A DNA stretch of 64,000 nucleotides, taken from assembly GCA_949152475.1 (NCBI GenBank), contig OX424564.1, forward strand, positions 11,532,001 to 11,596,000. Reading direction: 5' to 3'. The translations under genes were made by a program, and so were the position numbers. Source of the stretch: Terebella lapidaria (lineage: Eukaryota > Annelida > Polychaeta > Terebellida > Terebellidae). Position 1 is the stretch's first letter. Each line of letters begins with the position of its first letter. A model generated the notes under the pieces. The model made no database searches and was not told where the DNA came from. It saw nothing but the letters and a program-made list of their open reading frames with translations. Positions 33,201 to 44,899 of this stretch are shown piece by piece.

Positions 33201-36142
33201 AATATCACTATATATTACCATACCCTTCTCATGAGATTCATGCTTCAACTATAATTTTGTTGCAGCAGACTGTTATCATAGTAATAAATTTCCATGATGA
33301 TTTGACTTGTACAAAATCCCTCGACATGATTTAGTAAATATCAAGAACATGTATATGCTGTATATTGAAGAAGATAATTATCATGTTCCACATGATACTT
33401 CTAACAGGAAGCCTATTCAGCGGATTTTCCTGCTGGACAATGTAGCCTGTGACGGGGAAGGGTGCGACGGGATAAAGAGAACGTTTCAGCTGCATGAGAG
33501 TGATGAGTTCTCCGACATCAACAGAGGTGTCATCGTCGGAACATTCTACGATATCTATGAGGATGTGAGTTTGGTTCTTTTTAGAAGATCAGTGGTTACA
33601 CATGTGGTCTCTGGTTCGATTTTCTTCAGTGACCAGCATCAGTTGGTATATTCTTGGGAAGCAGTTTCTTGTTGAATGATTCAGTGCACAGTTGGTTTGA
33701 TCAGGCTGTTTACACAATACAAATATGAGGAAACCAATGCAAGTTTCATTCCCGTTCTCTAGGGCATGCCTGATATTGTCATGGTAACAATGAAGGAGAG
33801 TGTACCCCACGTCACCCTAATGAAGAATTACAAGGCTATGGACAACACCTTCATCAAAGTCACAGGTCTGCTTCAGAACTCGACTTGGAACTTTGCTTGT
33901 GCTCACGTCGCTCAATTACTATACATTTACTGGTGCACCTAAAAAGTAGATTCAGTTGGTACATAATTAAGTGATAGAAATGTCTATCGCTTGAGAGTAA
34001 GACATGAACATCTAAACCGTTTACTTCTCTTCTAAACACATCTCATAGAGGTATAGTTAACACTTGTTTACAATATAGGGGTAAATATATGTTGGTGTCA
34101 ACCTAAATCTTGCTCCTTATTTTAAGTTGTCAGTGGTTTATGTGGAGGAAACTGTGAGAAAGTGACCAATCCATACGGAGTCAACTACCCCGGTCCGTCC
34201 GTCAGCTACACCACGACAAAAACCGATGGCAGTCTCCAAGAGAGCTGTGGTCAGTGAACTGAGCAGTCGATAACTATTTGCTCATCAAAGTCAAAAGTCA
34301 CTAGCAGCGAATTATATCAAAGCACAAAGATAACATGAGAGGGATACCACTAATTGTATACACCATAACAAGCATCGTTGTTACCAGTGGATCTTTGATT
34401 GATTGATTTCTGTGTTTGCAGGTACACAGCTGTCTCAGACAGCTCACTTTGCCCTCCAGACTCCGTATCAGACCTTCGGACTCGGCCCCACGCCTAACTT
34501 CCTTGACTCCCTCACAGCGGCCATTCCCAAGGACAGTCATGTATGTCAGCCAGCGTCAATCCTGTCTTCTGTATAAGTTTATGCCCCACCACCTCGATCA
34601 CCCAGCAAAAATTTGATGCTTCATTCAACAAATGTCAATTGACCTGAAAGTGTTCTGCTCTTTTAGCAATTGTAATCTAAAACAAGTCACAATTTATGTT
34701 ATAAATCAAACCACCATAGATGTATTCTCACTGTATCCTGTATTTTCACTGTATCCTGCCATTTCACAGGCCAAGCGACAGAAGAGTTTTCCGTTCATCA
34801 TTCCAAACTCTCAGCTGATCGTGATACCTCATCCACTCGATGATCCATCAAGGTCTGTATGTAGTCAGTCAAAACAACTCGATAATGTTATGGATATACA
34901 TTCCATAGAGTGTATATGGTGTCTTCCAAAAGTTGCTGAAATATGCAATAAAATAGTCTGATTATATTCTTTTACAGAAGAATGGGTTATAATTTTGTGG
35001 TTATCGAGTTTAGCTGATGCATTTGTCGTTCATCGATTCCGGAGTATCATTATACTGTGGCACTCAACACTGTTTCTAAAATTTTTGCATAAAACTACTT
35101 GTATCAGTTGGATTTGCATAACGTCATAGTAATTTTCTTGCACTTGATTTTCTACAATCGATAACAATATATCCAGAAGACAACCCAAGATGCAGATTTT
35201 GGTCAAACCTAGGTCTGCCCACATTACAAATTCTATTAGTTTACATTATGTCATTTTCTTCAACTCTTTGGGGTGATTTTGTGGTATATTGATCGCATGT
35301 CATTACATTGTTTGATATAACTTTTGCAACGTATCCATTATATGGTTAGTTCATTCTTTCTACATACAAAAAAGTAAAAGGTGAAAGAATTCTATTGCAA
35401 TAATTTTTTTTTCAAAAACCGGTATAGTTTGTGTCTAACAAACAAAACCTTTGTGTAAATTCTGTACAGAATTTCATTCGATAACATACTCATACATTTA
35501 CCTTTGTCAGTCAATGGTAGCGTATTGATCATGCTAACACACATGACAAAATAACCAGCTATTACACCAGAGGTGAGCTCTGAAAGCCAAAACTAACGAT
35601 GGATCTGTTTTGGCTCTTGAAGCTGGAAGCTCAAGCTGTATGTGACCCCAAGTCAGCTGATCTACGTTACCGGGGCAACACTCCTAGGGACATGTGGCTT
35701 CGTGGCCGGGATCGTCGGCATACTTCACTGGAGGGAAAAGGTGAGTGTAACAGATTGTCATTCTGTAAATCGTATCTATTGTACTACGGGTCGGCGGTTT
35801 TTAGTCGTGTGGGCCTCGTATAACTGTCAAACTATCTGAGCCTGATCAAATTGATTTGCAGTCAACCCCTTAAATTGAAAACGATCGCACATGTGCGTGT
35901 GTGCGAAATATTTTCCAAATTATAAGAGGCCTAAAACATGCAAATTTCAGATAAATTTACCCCAGTTGCGTTTGTTCGGAATCATGCATGTATTGTCTAT
36001 TCAGGTATTATGTATCTATGTATTCCTACAATGTCCAGGGATTGTTTGGTGTTTTACAATCCTATTGATTGTTTTTCTCCAGCGTGAAGATTTCCGAGAG
36101 AAGAAACAGGAAGCTCAAAGATTCCACTTTGACGCAATGTGA
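30290..36142 (+). CDS. ITFG1: T-cell immunomodulatory protein homologue (integrin alpha FG-GAP repeat protein 1), 15 exons
   Basis: Exons: 30290-30503, 30957-31175, 31368-31422, 31527-31720, 31962-32008, 32178-32259, 32365-32459, 32757-32941, 33408-33564, 33763-33865, 34127-34249, 34422-34540, 34770-34852, 35623-35740, 36083-36142. All GT-AG; joined 1854 nt, 617 aa (human 612). N-terminal hydrophobic signal (VVLILWACYHVVQS); FG-GAP-like Ca-binding loops GDFNGDQRGDIF, ADFNGDVQMDML and GDYNLDGFIDTL; conserved PQSHAFIDL, IIPNSQLIVIPHP; one transmembrane segment near residues 570-592 (YVTGATLLGTCGFVAGIVGI); cytoplasmic tail HWREKREDFREKKQEAQRFHFDAM-like. A single-pass membrane protein (LINKIN in worms) implicated in cell adhesion; the mammalian ectodomain acts on T cells. 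Head to head with PHKB. Confidence 0.95.
32266..32289 (+). repeat. Poly(A) run in an ITFG1 intron
   Basis: An uninterrupted run of about 24 A shortly after exon 6. No recognisable SINE body precedes it, because the exon lies directly upstream. Confidence 0.9.
32950..33093. mobile_element. Short MITE beside the exon 8 splice donor of ITFG1
   Basis: 144 bp, with ends CAGGGCTAGAATTTC and its inverse GAAATTCTAGCCCTG, flanked by AGTTT at 32945-32949 and 33094-33098. The interior has CGAGAATCGATTCTCG palindromes and repeated TTCTCGCAAA words. The CAGGG end recalls hAT-type termini, but the 5-bp duplication does not fit hAT (8 bp), so I leave the superfamily open. Confidence 0.75.
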
Positions 36143-37410
36143 TCTCGCCCTGGGTACCATGGCGATCCTGATCTACGCAGAAGATGTCTTCCCACCTCAA
36201 GACTTCCTCATATCATTCCAAACAAAGACTGGAGATGTGTCCTCGTCGTTTGCTTGTCACTTATTTACACTTGCCTTTTGGGAGAGCACATTGAAACAGG
36301 ACCGTAACTGCATGTGGAACAAAATCCCAACTGAAACACGTGTAGTTGGTGAAATCTAGTCATATTTTTGTCTGAAAAAATTCCTTGTATCCTATGTATA
36401 TTTTGTATCCTGTGTATTGTGGGGGAAGGGGGGGGGGGGGGAAGAATGATCCTGACCTTGTCCGTTTTGTTCACTTATCATGTATGTTTCAAAGCTTATT
36501 CAGTATGGGAGGTACACTGCATTTTGTTCGAAATTTTATGTTCTCAGCAAAGGTGTCTGTTTTCAATATTAACATACATCATTTTTCCTCTGCTCATTCA
36601 TGATAGGCTTCATTGTGATAGAATTAGCAGTGTACATCTAAGTGCTCTCATGTATGACATTTGGAAATTTCTTGATCATCTCATCCAAATAATAAATAAT
36701 TGTAGGTTTTTATATAGCGCTTTTCAACATTTTCCAACATTCTCAAAGCGCTTCAGAATTTGTGATACAAAATAGTGTGTGATGTTCAATTGTGATCTGT
36801 TGTGGTGAAGGGTATTTGAAAAATGCTACCACTTATTCAGAATCTATATTTTGGTCAAATGATTTGATCAGTGTTGACACATATATGGAGAGCCCAAATT
36901 CAGATAATGGCGTTTCACTTTATATCCAAGAACTCAAGCTCAACATTAAATTTTTGAGTAGTTTTGTTATAATTACGAAGCTCCCTCTAATAAAATGATA
37001 CCGTATGGTTTATATGGACTAATCTTTTGTGCTCTCCATATAATTTCGCATAAATTAATATATGCATTGAATAACCAGATTCAGTGTGCATCTTTCCAGC
37101 AAAGCGTTTGCTTGCGTTTCAAGTTTGACAATCCTATGTATATGCACATTTTCCAGTAGTGGTGCTTGGTATTGGTGAATAATCAAAGTACATGGACCAA
37201 ATAGTATGCAAAGTTTCACTGACACGTATGCTATATTGCATGTGATGTAGAGTAAACATGTTGAGTATATTGTGATGTACTGCGTGTGTGTGTGTGTATA
37301 TGAAATAAAGTTATTTATATAAAACATCACGGACTATAAACACTGTTTCAACAACTTTAATATCAACAAATTCTTTGTATATTAATCACATTTCAACGAA
37401 GTGGCACAAT
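36143..37410. other. Convergent 3' ends of ITFG1 and GPATCH1
   Basis: ITFG1 (plus) and GPATCH1 (minus) stop codons are 1268 bases apart. Plus-strand AATAAA signals lie at 36989-36994 and 37304-37309. The minus strand has an ATTAAA-type signal at about 37357. The two 3' UTRs may therefore abut or overlap. A G-run of 18 bases interrupted once lies at about 36421-36440 and a (TG)n at about 37283-37297. Confidence 0.55.
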
Positions 37411-40400
37411 TCACATGAAGTCTGCTGCAGATTTTCTTCCGGAAATCGCACGAAGCCTGCAATATTGAAGTAAATCAATAACAACTCTAATTTCATTACT
37501 GTTGAGCATAACACAGATTACACAGATTGATGCATCTACAGAGGTAACTTATATTTCTTGCAATACACTATAGAAGCAATGGATGCTTTGCTGTGACGTC
37601 ACACTGGATGGCAAAATGTTGTGTTGGTTCTATTGTGATTTCGCTGAATTTTGCCGTCCATCATGGCGTCATAAATAGAGAGAGAATATGTTATGACTTC
37701 ACTTGCAAAGCATCAATTTACATATCACTACACACTTTTCTAGCAGTAGTTGGTCGGAAGGCGCCTCTTCCCCGCTGTAATCACTGCTGCTACTGTCCGA
37801 GCTTGATATCGTTATCGTGACATCTCTCGACTTCTTGTGTTTCTTCTTTTTGCTTTTCTCTTTGTTTTTATGGCTTTTATGCTTTGCCTATAGAAGACAT
37901 GCAATGAAAGATTCGTTTCTATAAGCCATGAATACATGTGCTGGCACACAATGGACACTTGTATTGAATATATATTTTATCTGTAGAAATGGGTATCAGA
38001 AACAATACCTTCTTATGTTTATGTTTCTTATCCTTTTCCTTGTGTTTCTTCTTTTTCTTTGGGTGGCGACTGTTGTCTGTGGACTCAGGCGTCGGTTCTG
38101 GGCTGCAGTTGGAACCTGAAATGCAACAACGACATGTATGTCACAAACATGGTCAGCCGTGTCGTAACAAATAGCAACAATAGTCAATAGAAGCGCAACT
38201 CTAAAGTCCTTATCAGTCACAGTCTAAAATACAACAAAATAACTTCCAATCTAAAATTCTCATCAACAACATCCACTGAAGTATATCAGCAGGTTCATCA
38301 GTAAGTCTAAATGGAAATTTAGACATCCCACTAGCACTTGACCTTACCTAATTCTGGAGGCAGTGCAGGCCCAAACAAATCCTCGCCGCAGCCCTCCACA
38401 CCATTACCCGACTCCTGAGTGTCAGCTTGTATCCGGGCCTGTAGTGGATCTGGGCTCTGTTCTACCTCCATTGCAGGGCTAGAGTCTATATTGTCTGAGG
38501 ATTTGGTCCGCATCGGTACTCCAGGTGAGTGAGTCACATTTGTAGTTGATTCTACAGGTGTACGATAAGTAGACGGATCCTCTCTACTATGCGGTGCCTG
38601 TAGATTTGTCACACTTGGTGCGAGTACAACTTCTGCAGGAGATTCTTCGTCGTTGTCCGATGAACTTTTAGATTCTTCATCATCTGAATCATCAAAGATG
38701 GCTTTGAACAAGTCCAGTGGAGGTCGTTCCGGCTCTGTTGTGGATTCCTGAAACAAACATTTCCAATATTCAACTTTCATAGCCATGGCTCAGATTGTGA
38801 GAAAATACCTGCAATAAATAAGCTGTATGTACAGTGTACATCGCATGATGTGTACTGTACCTGTTGGTTCACTGTGCCCGCTGGTTCAGCAGTCTCCTGT
38901 TGTTCCAGAGCCTGGCTGGGGCCAGTCACTGTGGGTTTTGGAGGAGTAGGGCCAACAGTGGTCAGGTCCACGCTTGCTAGGATTGCTAGAGGCTTTCCTC
39001 TCTGTCTGGGTGCCTTTCTCGCTGGAAAACATTAAATATTGACAGGACTGGAATGCAGTCCATACATCTACGAAGGTGGAAGTGTTGCTGAGCAAAACAA
39101 AGAAATCTGGACCAGAATTTGAGATAATCTCTAATGCTATAATATCTTTGCTAGAGATAACATGGTTAACTTGATACAATATGCACAGATAAACTTGAGA
39201 AATTCTGATACCCCTCGGTACATGTAATGTTTTTTTTGGTGAGGATTGTGGTTGGAAAAAAAAATTCTCATCAAAATTTTGATTTGTGATAAGTAAACAA
39301 GATATATAACCATAAACATACCAGGAGTTGGGTCAGATATTCTCTCCTCTCCTTTCTTCTCTTCCTCTGCCCTCTTCTGCTCCTCTGCTGCAGCCTCGCC
39401 CGGCAAACTCAGGAAGTTGAACACGGAAAATTTCTCTCTCTTGACTTTGGGAATACCGACAACGTTGGACCTGTGTGTGGAATAAACCTTTCTAATCCTT
39501 TTTCTTCCCATATCCAATTTTGAATTGTCCAGTCAAAAAAGTAGTTATAGAAAATCATAATTGGATAATTAGATAATCATTCACGTACTCAGTATTTGAG
39601 CAGTGTGTACCTGTTTATCACCAATTTCATTGTATACGAGTAACAAGTATAATTATTTTTCTTTGCAATTCCATGATCGTCTGACAGAATCCCATAGTAT
39701 TTATACTCACTCTGGGTAGGGGTTGGGGACGTTGAACCGCTTACACAGCACTTTGTCAGGATGCCATTCGTATGTTTCTCGGGTCAGTTTTCCGTACATC
39801 TTCATCTTGGCTGCTTTAGCTTGCTCACTCAACTCAGTCTGCCAGCCAAGTATAGTACCGGGGTGAACACATTTTTATTTCAATGTCCAAGTACAATATG
39901 GTTCTCGGAGCTTCTCTCTCAGCTTTCACAATCTTCCAGCTAGTGTGTACGGTTTTTACATTTAGCTTATCACCAAATCATCGATATGTGAATCTTGACA
40001 TAGAAAACATTATAAAGTTTATGACTTTGTAGTCAACTGACCCCCTGGTCGAGTCTGGTCTCCACTCTGTCATCATCCTGGTGTTCAGCTCTCGTGAAGC
40101 GGGTGGCCATGAGACTGGACATTGGACGGAACAGCTGACCAGCTCTGGCAAACTCTTCCTTCTCGCGTGCACACTCCCACTCTGTAACAGCCCCACTCCA
40201 GATTTCTGGCACCTGGTCTACAGAAGAAAGGCAATGATACAACGAACTGTGACATGTCCTACTTGTACATGTTTTTTTTTCCAATATATTATGCTTACAT
40301 ACCAAGTTTCCCATGTTTTTTGTACTCCAAATATTTCTCGTATCTGGCTTGTTTGGCTGGGTCCCTGGCAAATGGCTTGAATGAACCATATGATGACAAA

Positions 40401-43400
40401 GGGCCTTTATATAAGGGTTCACTTCTGTCTGACGCCACAGCGATGGATGTGCTCTTAGCCATAGCAGGTGCACTTTTGACCTCGGGTGCAATGGCTGCAA
40501 GAACACAGCAAAGCTTCAATAAACATTCACAAATGTAACAATGTCTTGGTGTAAATAATAGCCAGAAGGGGATTCAGAATGAGTCAATCTGTCAGCGAGA
40601 TGTATACCTGGACCTGGTGGGAGAGGGATGGACTCCAGCTGTATCTGTGCTGTCTCCACTGTACTCTGTCCTGTCTTGTTGTCAGTGTCAGCGGTTGTGC
40701 TGTCACAGCTCACTTTGGCTTCCTCTAGCTTCTTCTTATGCTCCGAATTCACCAAATCAAACACTGATTCTGCAATAGCGAAAATATCATATCAACAATG
40801 AGATTTTGAAGTTTTGACATAGTCAAATCCAGGTAATTATGGTGCAAGTGTTTGACATGATTGGGTTTTTCTGACGTACTGAATTCTGGTTTTTCCCCTA
40901 AAGCTTCTCTCCTTGCTGAAGGGTCCATGTTTTTCCAGCCCACTGAAAACTTAGCAGGTATTGCTGCTGCTTCTCTTCTGCTTCTCTCTTCCTCTTCACG
41001 GAACACATGGTAGGACTTGTAACCTCTGGGGATTTCCGGAGGTGGGAAAACCTTCCTTGGTTTCAGTTGTGTGGACAATTTCTTGAAACCCTCCAACACT
41101 GCCTCAGCATCACTGAATCTGCTTCTACCACCTGTTATGAATGGAACAAATTGTTAAATATACATTTTTCATCGTATCTGGATCAACAACTTCGTGAATC
41201 TTGTCATGCAAACAATGTTATGAATGAAGCACTGAGATCCTGAAATATAGAAGATTGATACCTGCATGTTTTGGGGCGGTCCAACCATGAGTTTGGTCTC
41301 TTTCCGGGCCCCCAAGAACCATATCGTACTCAGACAAGCTGCTGACAGCGTAGATATCACTGTCATCATCCTCCAAGGCACCCACACCGAACGCCTAGTA
41401 GAAGAAATCATAAATGTAATAGTATTACAAGTTTTCGTTTGTTAGCGAATGAAAGTTGTAACTATTCTGCAGGTTAGGATGTATTATGTACCTGTCCCCG
41501 TATTCCTTTGAATTTTGACCGACTACTTGTGGAACCAAGTGCTGTGTCTCTGCTCCACCGAGAGTTGTCAGCGGCGAGTGATGTGCTCTCACTAGCTCTG
41601 ATACCACTGTACCCCAGACCATGGAAGTTGTCCTTAGCCACAAAGCTGATGGGGCACAGGTCCTTGGGGGCAAAGGTCACATCCTCAGGAGCAAAATCCT
41701 CATCGGAAGACTATAAAAACCAATAAACAAGCATTGTCTATATCGCAAGAGCCAAAGAGCATGTCTTACTACGATGACTTAATGATTATATTCAATTGAT
41801 GGAACTGAGCAGAGTTTCAACTTAAAGTTATTTTTTTCGCAGATGATTACCGAGGAATCCTCATTCATTGAGGGCAGTGCACAGCCATATATCTTTTGTC
41901 CTGATCCTCCTGACAAAAAAAAACACAATACATGTTTCGACATTATACAGTATTCAGAATGCCATACGATTTAACTAACTTCTAACTTAACTAACTTCTA
42001 TGCATTTTATTAACACCAGCTTGTTCATTTATACCTTTCTTGCTGCTTTTCCTGTGTTTTTTTCTCTGCACTCTGGGTCCAACTCCCTGTCCTTCCTTCC
42101 AACCAAGGGACCTCAGAAGCTTCACCCCGACAGACAACCTACAACATAAACACAATAAAGTGAGCAATATCATGGAATAATCAATGTCATCAACATCAGC
42201 ACGAGAAATATGTAATACTAGTGTACTGTATCATTTGGGAAATCGTCAAAATCCACTGTTGAATGGTTGAAATGTAAGCTTACTTGTATGGTCATACCAA
42301 GAGAATAATAGTACATACTGTTAAAACAACAAGTAGACTCTCCAGAAATTCATATTCATTTAAATGTGACCATTAACAAACTTACCCTGCTGGTTTGACG
42401 AGATTCGCCAGCAGAGCATCCCCAGGAATAATTCCACTTTCTGCAGGTAGAGGGCGCTTCAATGTCGGCTGCGTTTCTGCACCAAACTCCCTTGTCATCT
42501 TCACCTCCCTGGGAGCAATTCCGAACTCTCCCAAGTCCTGTGCAGGAGGAAAACGATAATACTAGAGTTCACGAAAAATTCTGTTAACAATATGATTTCT
42601 GCTAAAGAAGGAACACTGAACCTCTGCATCCATGAAATCTTCTGGACGTTGCTGAGATTTCTCCGCTCGAACATTTCGTGATGAACTGAATGTTGCTGGT
42701 TTCCATCCTGAAGAACAACACATAAAACACAGGATGAGTCAAGCAACTCTGCAAACAAAGGCAGCATTAAGCAAATACAATTTGCGAATAAAAGAAAACG
42801 AATAGATCTAAGCAATCGAGATCTACTTTAGGCCTACAACCTTCTTTAGTGCCGACTGTGTTGAAGTATCCAGCTGAAAAGCCACCAGTGAAGGCGCCAT
42901 GGAAACGTTGTCGACCCTGTTCATCTCGTACCTTCTGATCTTGAACAGAGACCGGCTTTCTGAGAGGAGCATCTGAAAAATCATGACACCATAAATAACT
43001 GATGTTCAGCATTGCATATGTACGGAAGCGCATTGATGACATAACACCCAAAAAATTGCAATTCGCCTCAGCGAACAACCAATCCACCATGGCGAAACAG
43101 CAATTCACCACGGCAAAATAGCAATTCACCACGGCGAAATACTAATTCGACATGGCGAAATAGCAATTCACCACTGCGAATTGGTGACATGACACAAAAA
43201 TACCAATTCGCCACAGCGAATTACAGTGGTTTTCACTTACATGTATTAAACTATTAAACTATAGGGGTCAACTATAAATCTAGCACGTTCCTTCTGCTAA
43301 ATGGCCTGGGCGAACTACTAATTCGCCTTGGCGAACTGCTATTTTGGAGATGTACAATGGCGTGGGCAATTTTTCCCGGGTGTACTGTCACACTGAAAAG

Positions 43401-44539
43401 GGGCGATACTGTTTTTTGGGGGTAGAGATATAAATGGAGGTTTGTAATAAAGGGGGATATACTTAAAAGAAGGGTGGATTTTATTTTCGTCCTGATTGTC
43501 CGTAAAACGTAATTTTGAAGTATCCAGAAAGCCGTGATAACCTGCATAGACTGAAATATGTTATGCTCATAAGTTGTATAGTAATGATATAGATTCAAAA
43601 TCCATCATTAGATTTGGAATTGAACAATTAGAAATAGGGGTCAAATTGCCCACGTTATTGTACATCCTAGGCTCCTAGCCACTATTTTGCCGTGACGAAT
43701 TACATTTGTTGGCATTCTTGTGAAATAGGTCCCGCTACATTATGACAAAGCTGATTCAGTTAAAACAGTAACACCATTTTAATGTTTTCAGTCAACTTCT
43801 ATGTCTTGGAGAATCCTGGAGGGTGGTGGTGGGGGTAGATGGAGGTACACACTAAAGTCTTAACGAAACCTATTTCACGATAAGGCCCATTTGTTTGTGT
43901 CATGTCCCCAAAACGCTTCCGTACACACTAAAATCTTAACGTACAAAATAAGCGGCACCTATTTCACGATAGGTCAAGCGGGACCTATTGCACAATAAGG
44001 CCCATTTGTTTGTGTCATGTCTCCAAAACGCTTCCGGGCTAGGATGTACAATAACGTGGGCAATTTTATTACCAACTAACTTCCCATATTTAGGATCCGG
44101 AATGACAATTGGTTATGATAGAAAAGTGTTCTTTATTACAAACTAGATATTCTTTTTATCCGTATTCATCATTTCGTGCCACTGAATAACTCATCATTAT
44201 CATTGATTATCATAGAGAAACAGGATTGCCCACTAAATTGTACATGTGCTCCCGCTTCCGTACATACGTCATGTGACATGTCATGATCAGTTTGCTTGCA
44301 ATGATGCATTATGGGCCGATGGGGGCAATGACTGAGCATGAGTGAGACTGAAAAGCGTGTGAAGCTACAGAATCGTGTCACTCGTGTGTTAGCTACAGTA
44401 CAGAAGGGACTTTGGAATATTGCCTCAGTGTTCAGACGACACATCAAGCATAGCAGATACCTTCGGCATATGTCTCTAACGGAGTGCCGATGACAACGAA
44501 AGTATCGTCTTCGTCCGAATCATGAGAACGTGCCGCCAT
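37411..44539 (-). CDS. GPATCH1: G-patch domain-containing protein 1, 19 exons
   Basis: Exons, 5' to 3': 44461-44539, 42841-42972, 42622-42707, 42386-42537, 42035-42138, 41851-41909, 41492-41710, 41262-41394, 40880-41131, 40608-40769, 40303-40494, 40042-40217, 39711-39838, 39322-39470, 38861-39021, 38348-38747, 38009-38115, 37736-37887, 37411-37456. All GT-AG; joined 2889 nt, 962 aa (human 931). Landmarks: [40 protein letters not shown]-patch near residues 150-180 ([20 protein letters not shown]); [93 protein letters not shown]; then a Lys/His-rich tail. G-patch proteins recruit and activate DEAH-box helicases; GPATCH1 is found in catalytic spliceosomes and is nuclear. Confidence 0.95.
43040..43350. 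repeat. Short tandem repeat of about 20 bp in GPATCH1 intron 1
   Basis: Five to seven degenerate copies of a word like CAATTCACCACGGCGAAAT between about 43055 and 43225, followed by inverted copies (GCGAACTACTAATTCGCC, GGCGAACTGCTATTTTGG) at about 43311-43345. The arrangement could be a collapsed foldback element. Confidence 0.7.
43643..44066. mobile_element. TIR element (MITE) in GPATCH1 intron 1
   Basis: 424 bp with 28-bp perfect terminal inverted repeats (43643-43670 and 44039-44066; start AAATTGCCCACGTTATTG). Inside, a segment of about 80-110 bp is directly duplicated (43843-43920 and 43921-44036, both ending CCCATTTGTTTGTGTCATGT then AAAACGCTTCC). A third relative of the end lies at about 43350-43375 (GTACAATGGCGTGGGCAATT). 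No clear target duplication. Confidence 0.75.
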
Positions 44540-44899
44540 CGTTGTTGTTATTGCTCATTTCGTACCCAATTCACAATACTAGCGAAAGTTTTCGTACCAG
44601 ACAAATTCGTACTAGGATGTCATCATAACGTGGCAATGCTCCAACCAGTTTGGCATTGCGTCAACGATCCACCACATACTCTTCAAACGTTTTCACGTTT
44701 GGAAACACTAGGCCATTCCCCCTTAGTTCCTGTCCAACTAGATCGATGTTTGTGTCAACGAATTGAGCACCCCGAGGAACAGCGTCAACTCGTAATTTAT
44801 GAAATGACTGAAATATCTTATCTTTATGACGTAGAGTGACAGTACCATCCTTCCGCTGAACATTATGACATGGTTCATGTCTGCTCGACGGTATTTCTG
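44540..44899. other. GPATCH1 upstream region
   Basis: Presumed 5' UTR and promoter of GPATCH1, which soon runs into the 3' end of the decayed gypsy element. An open frame on the minus strand (44661-44939) has no domain I can name. Confidence 0.4.

Noticed and set aside
40033..40506. 157-residue minus-strand ORF read as one gene
   Set aside because: It runs through the intron between two GPATCH1 exons (40303-40494 and 40042-40217) and is out of frame with one of them.
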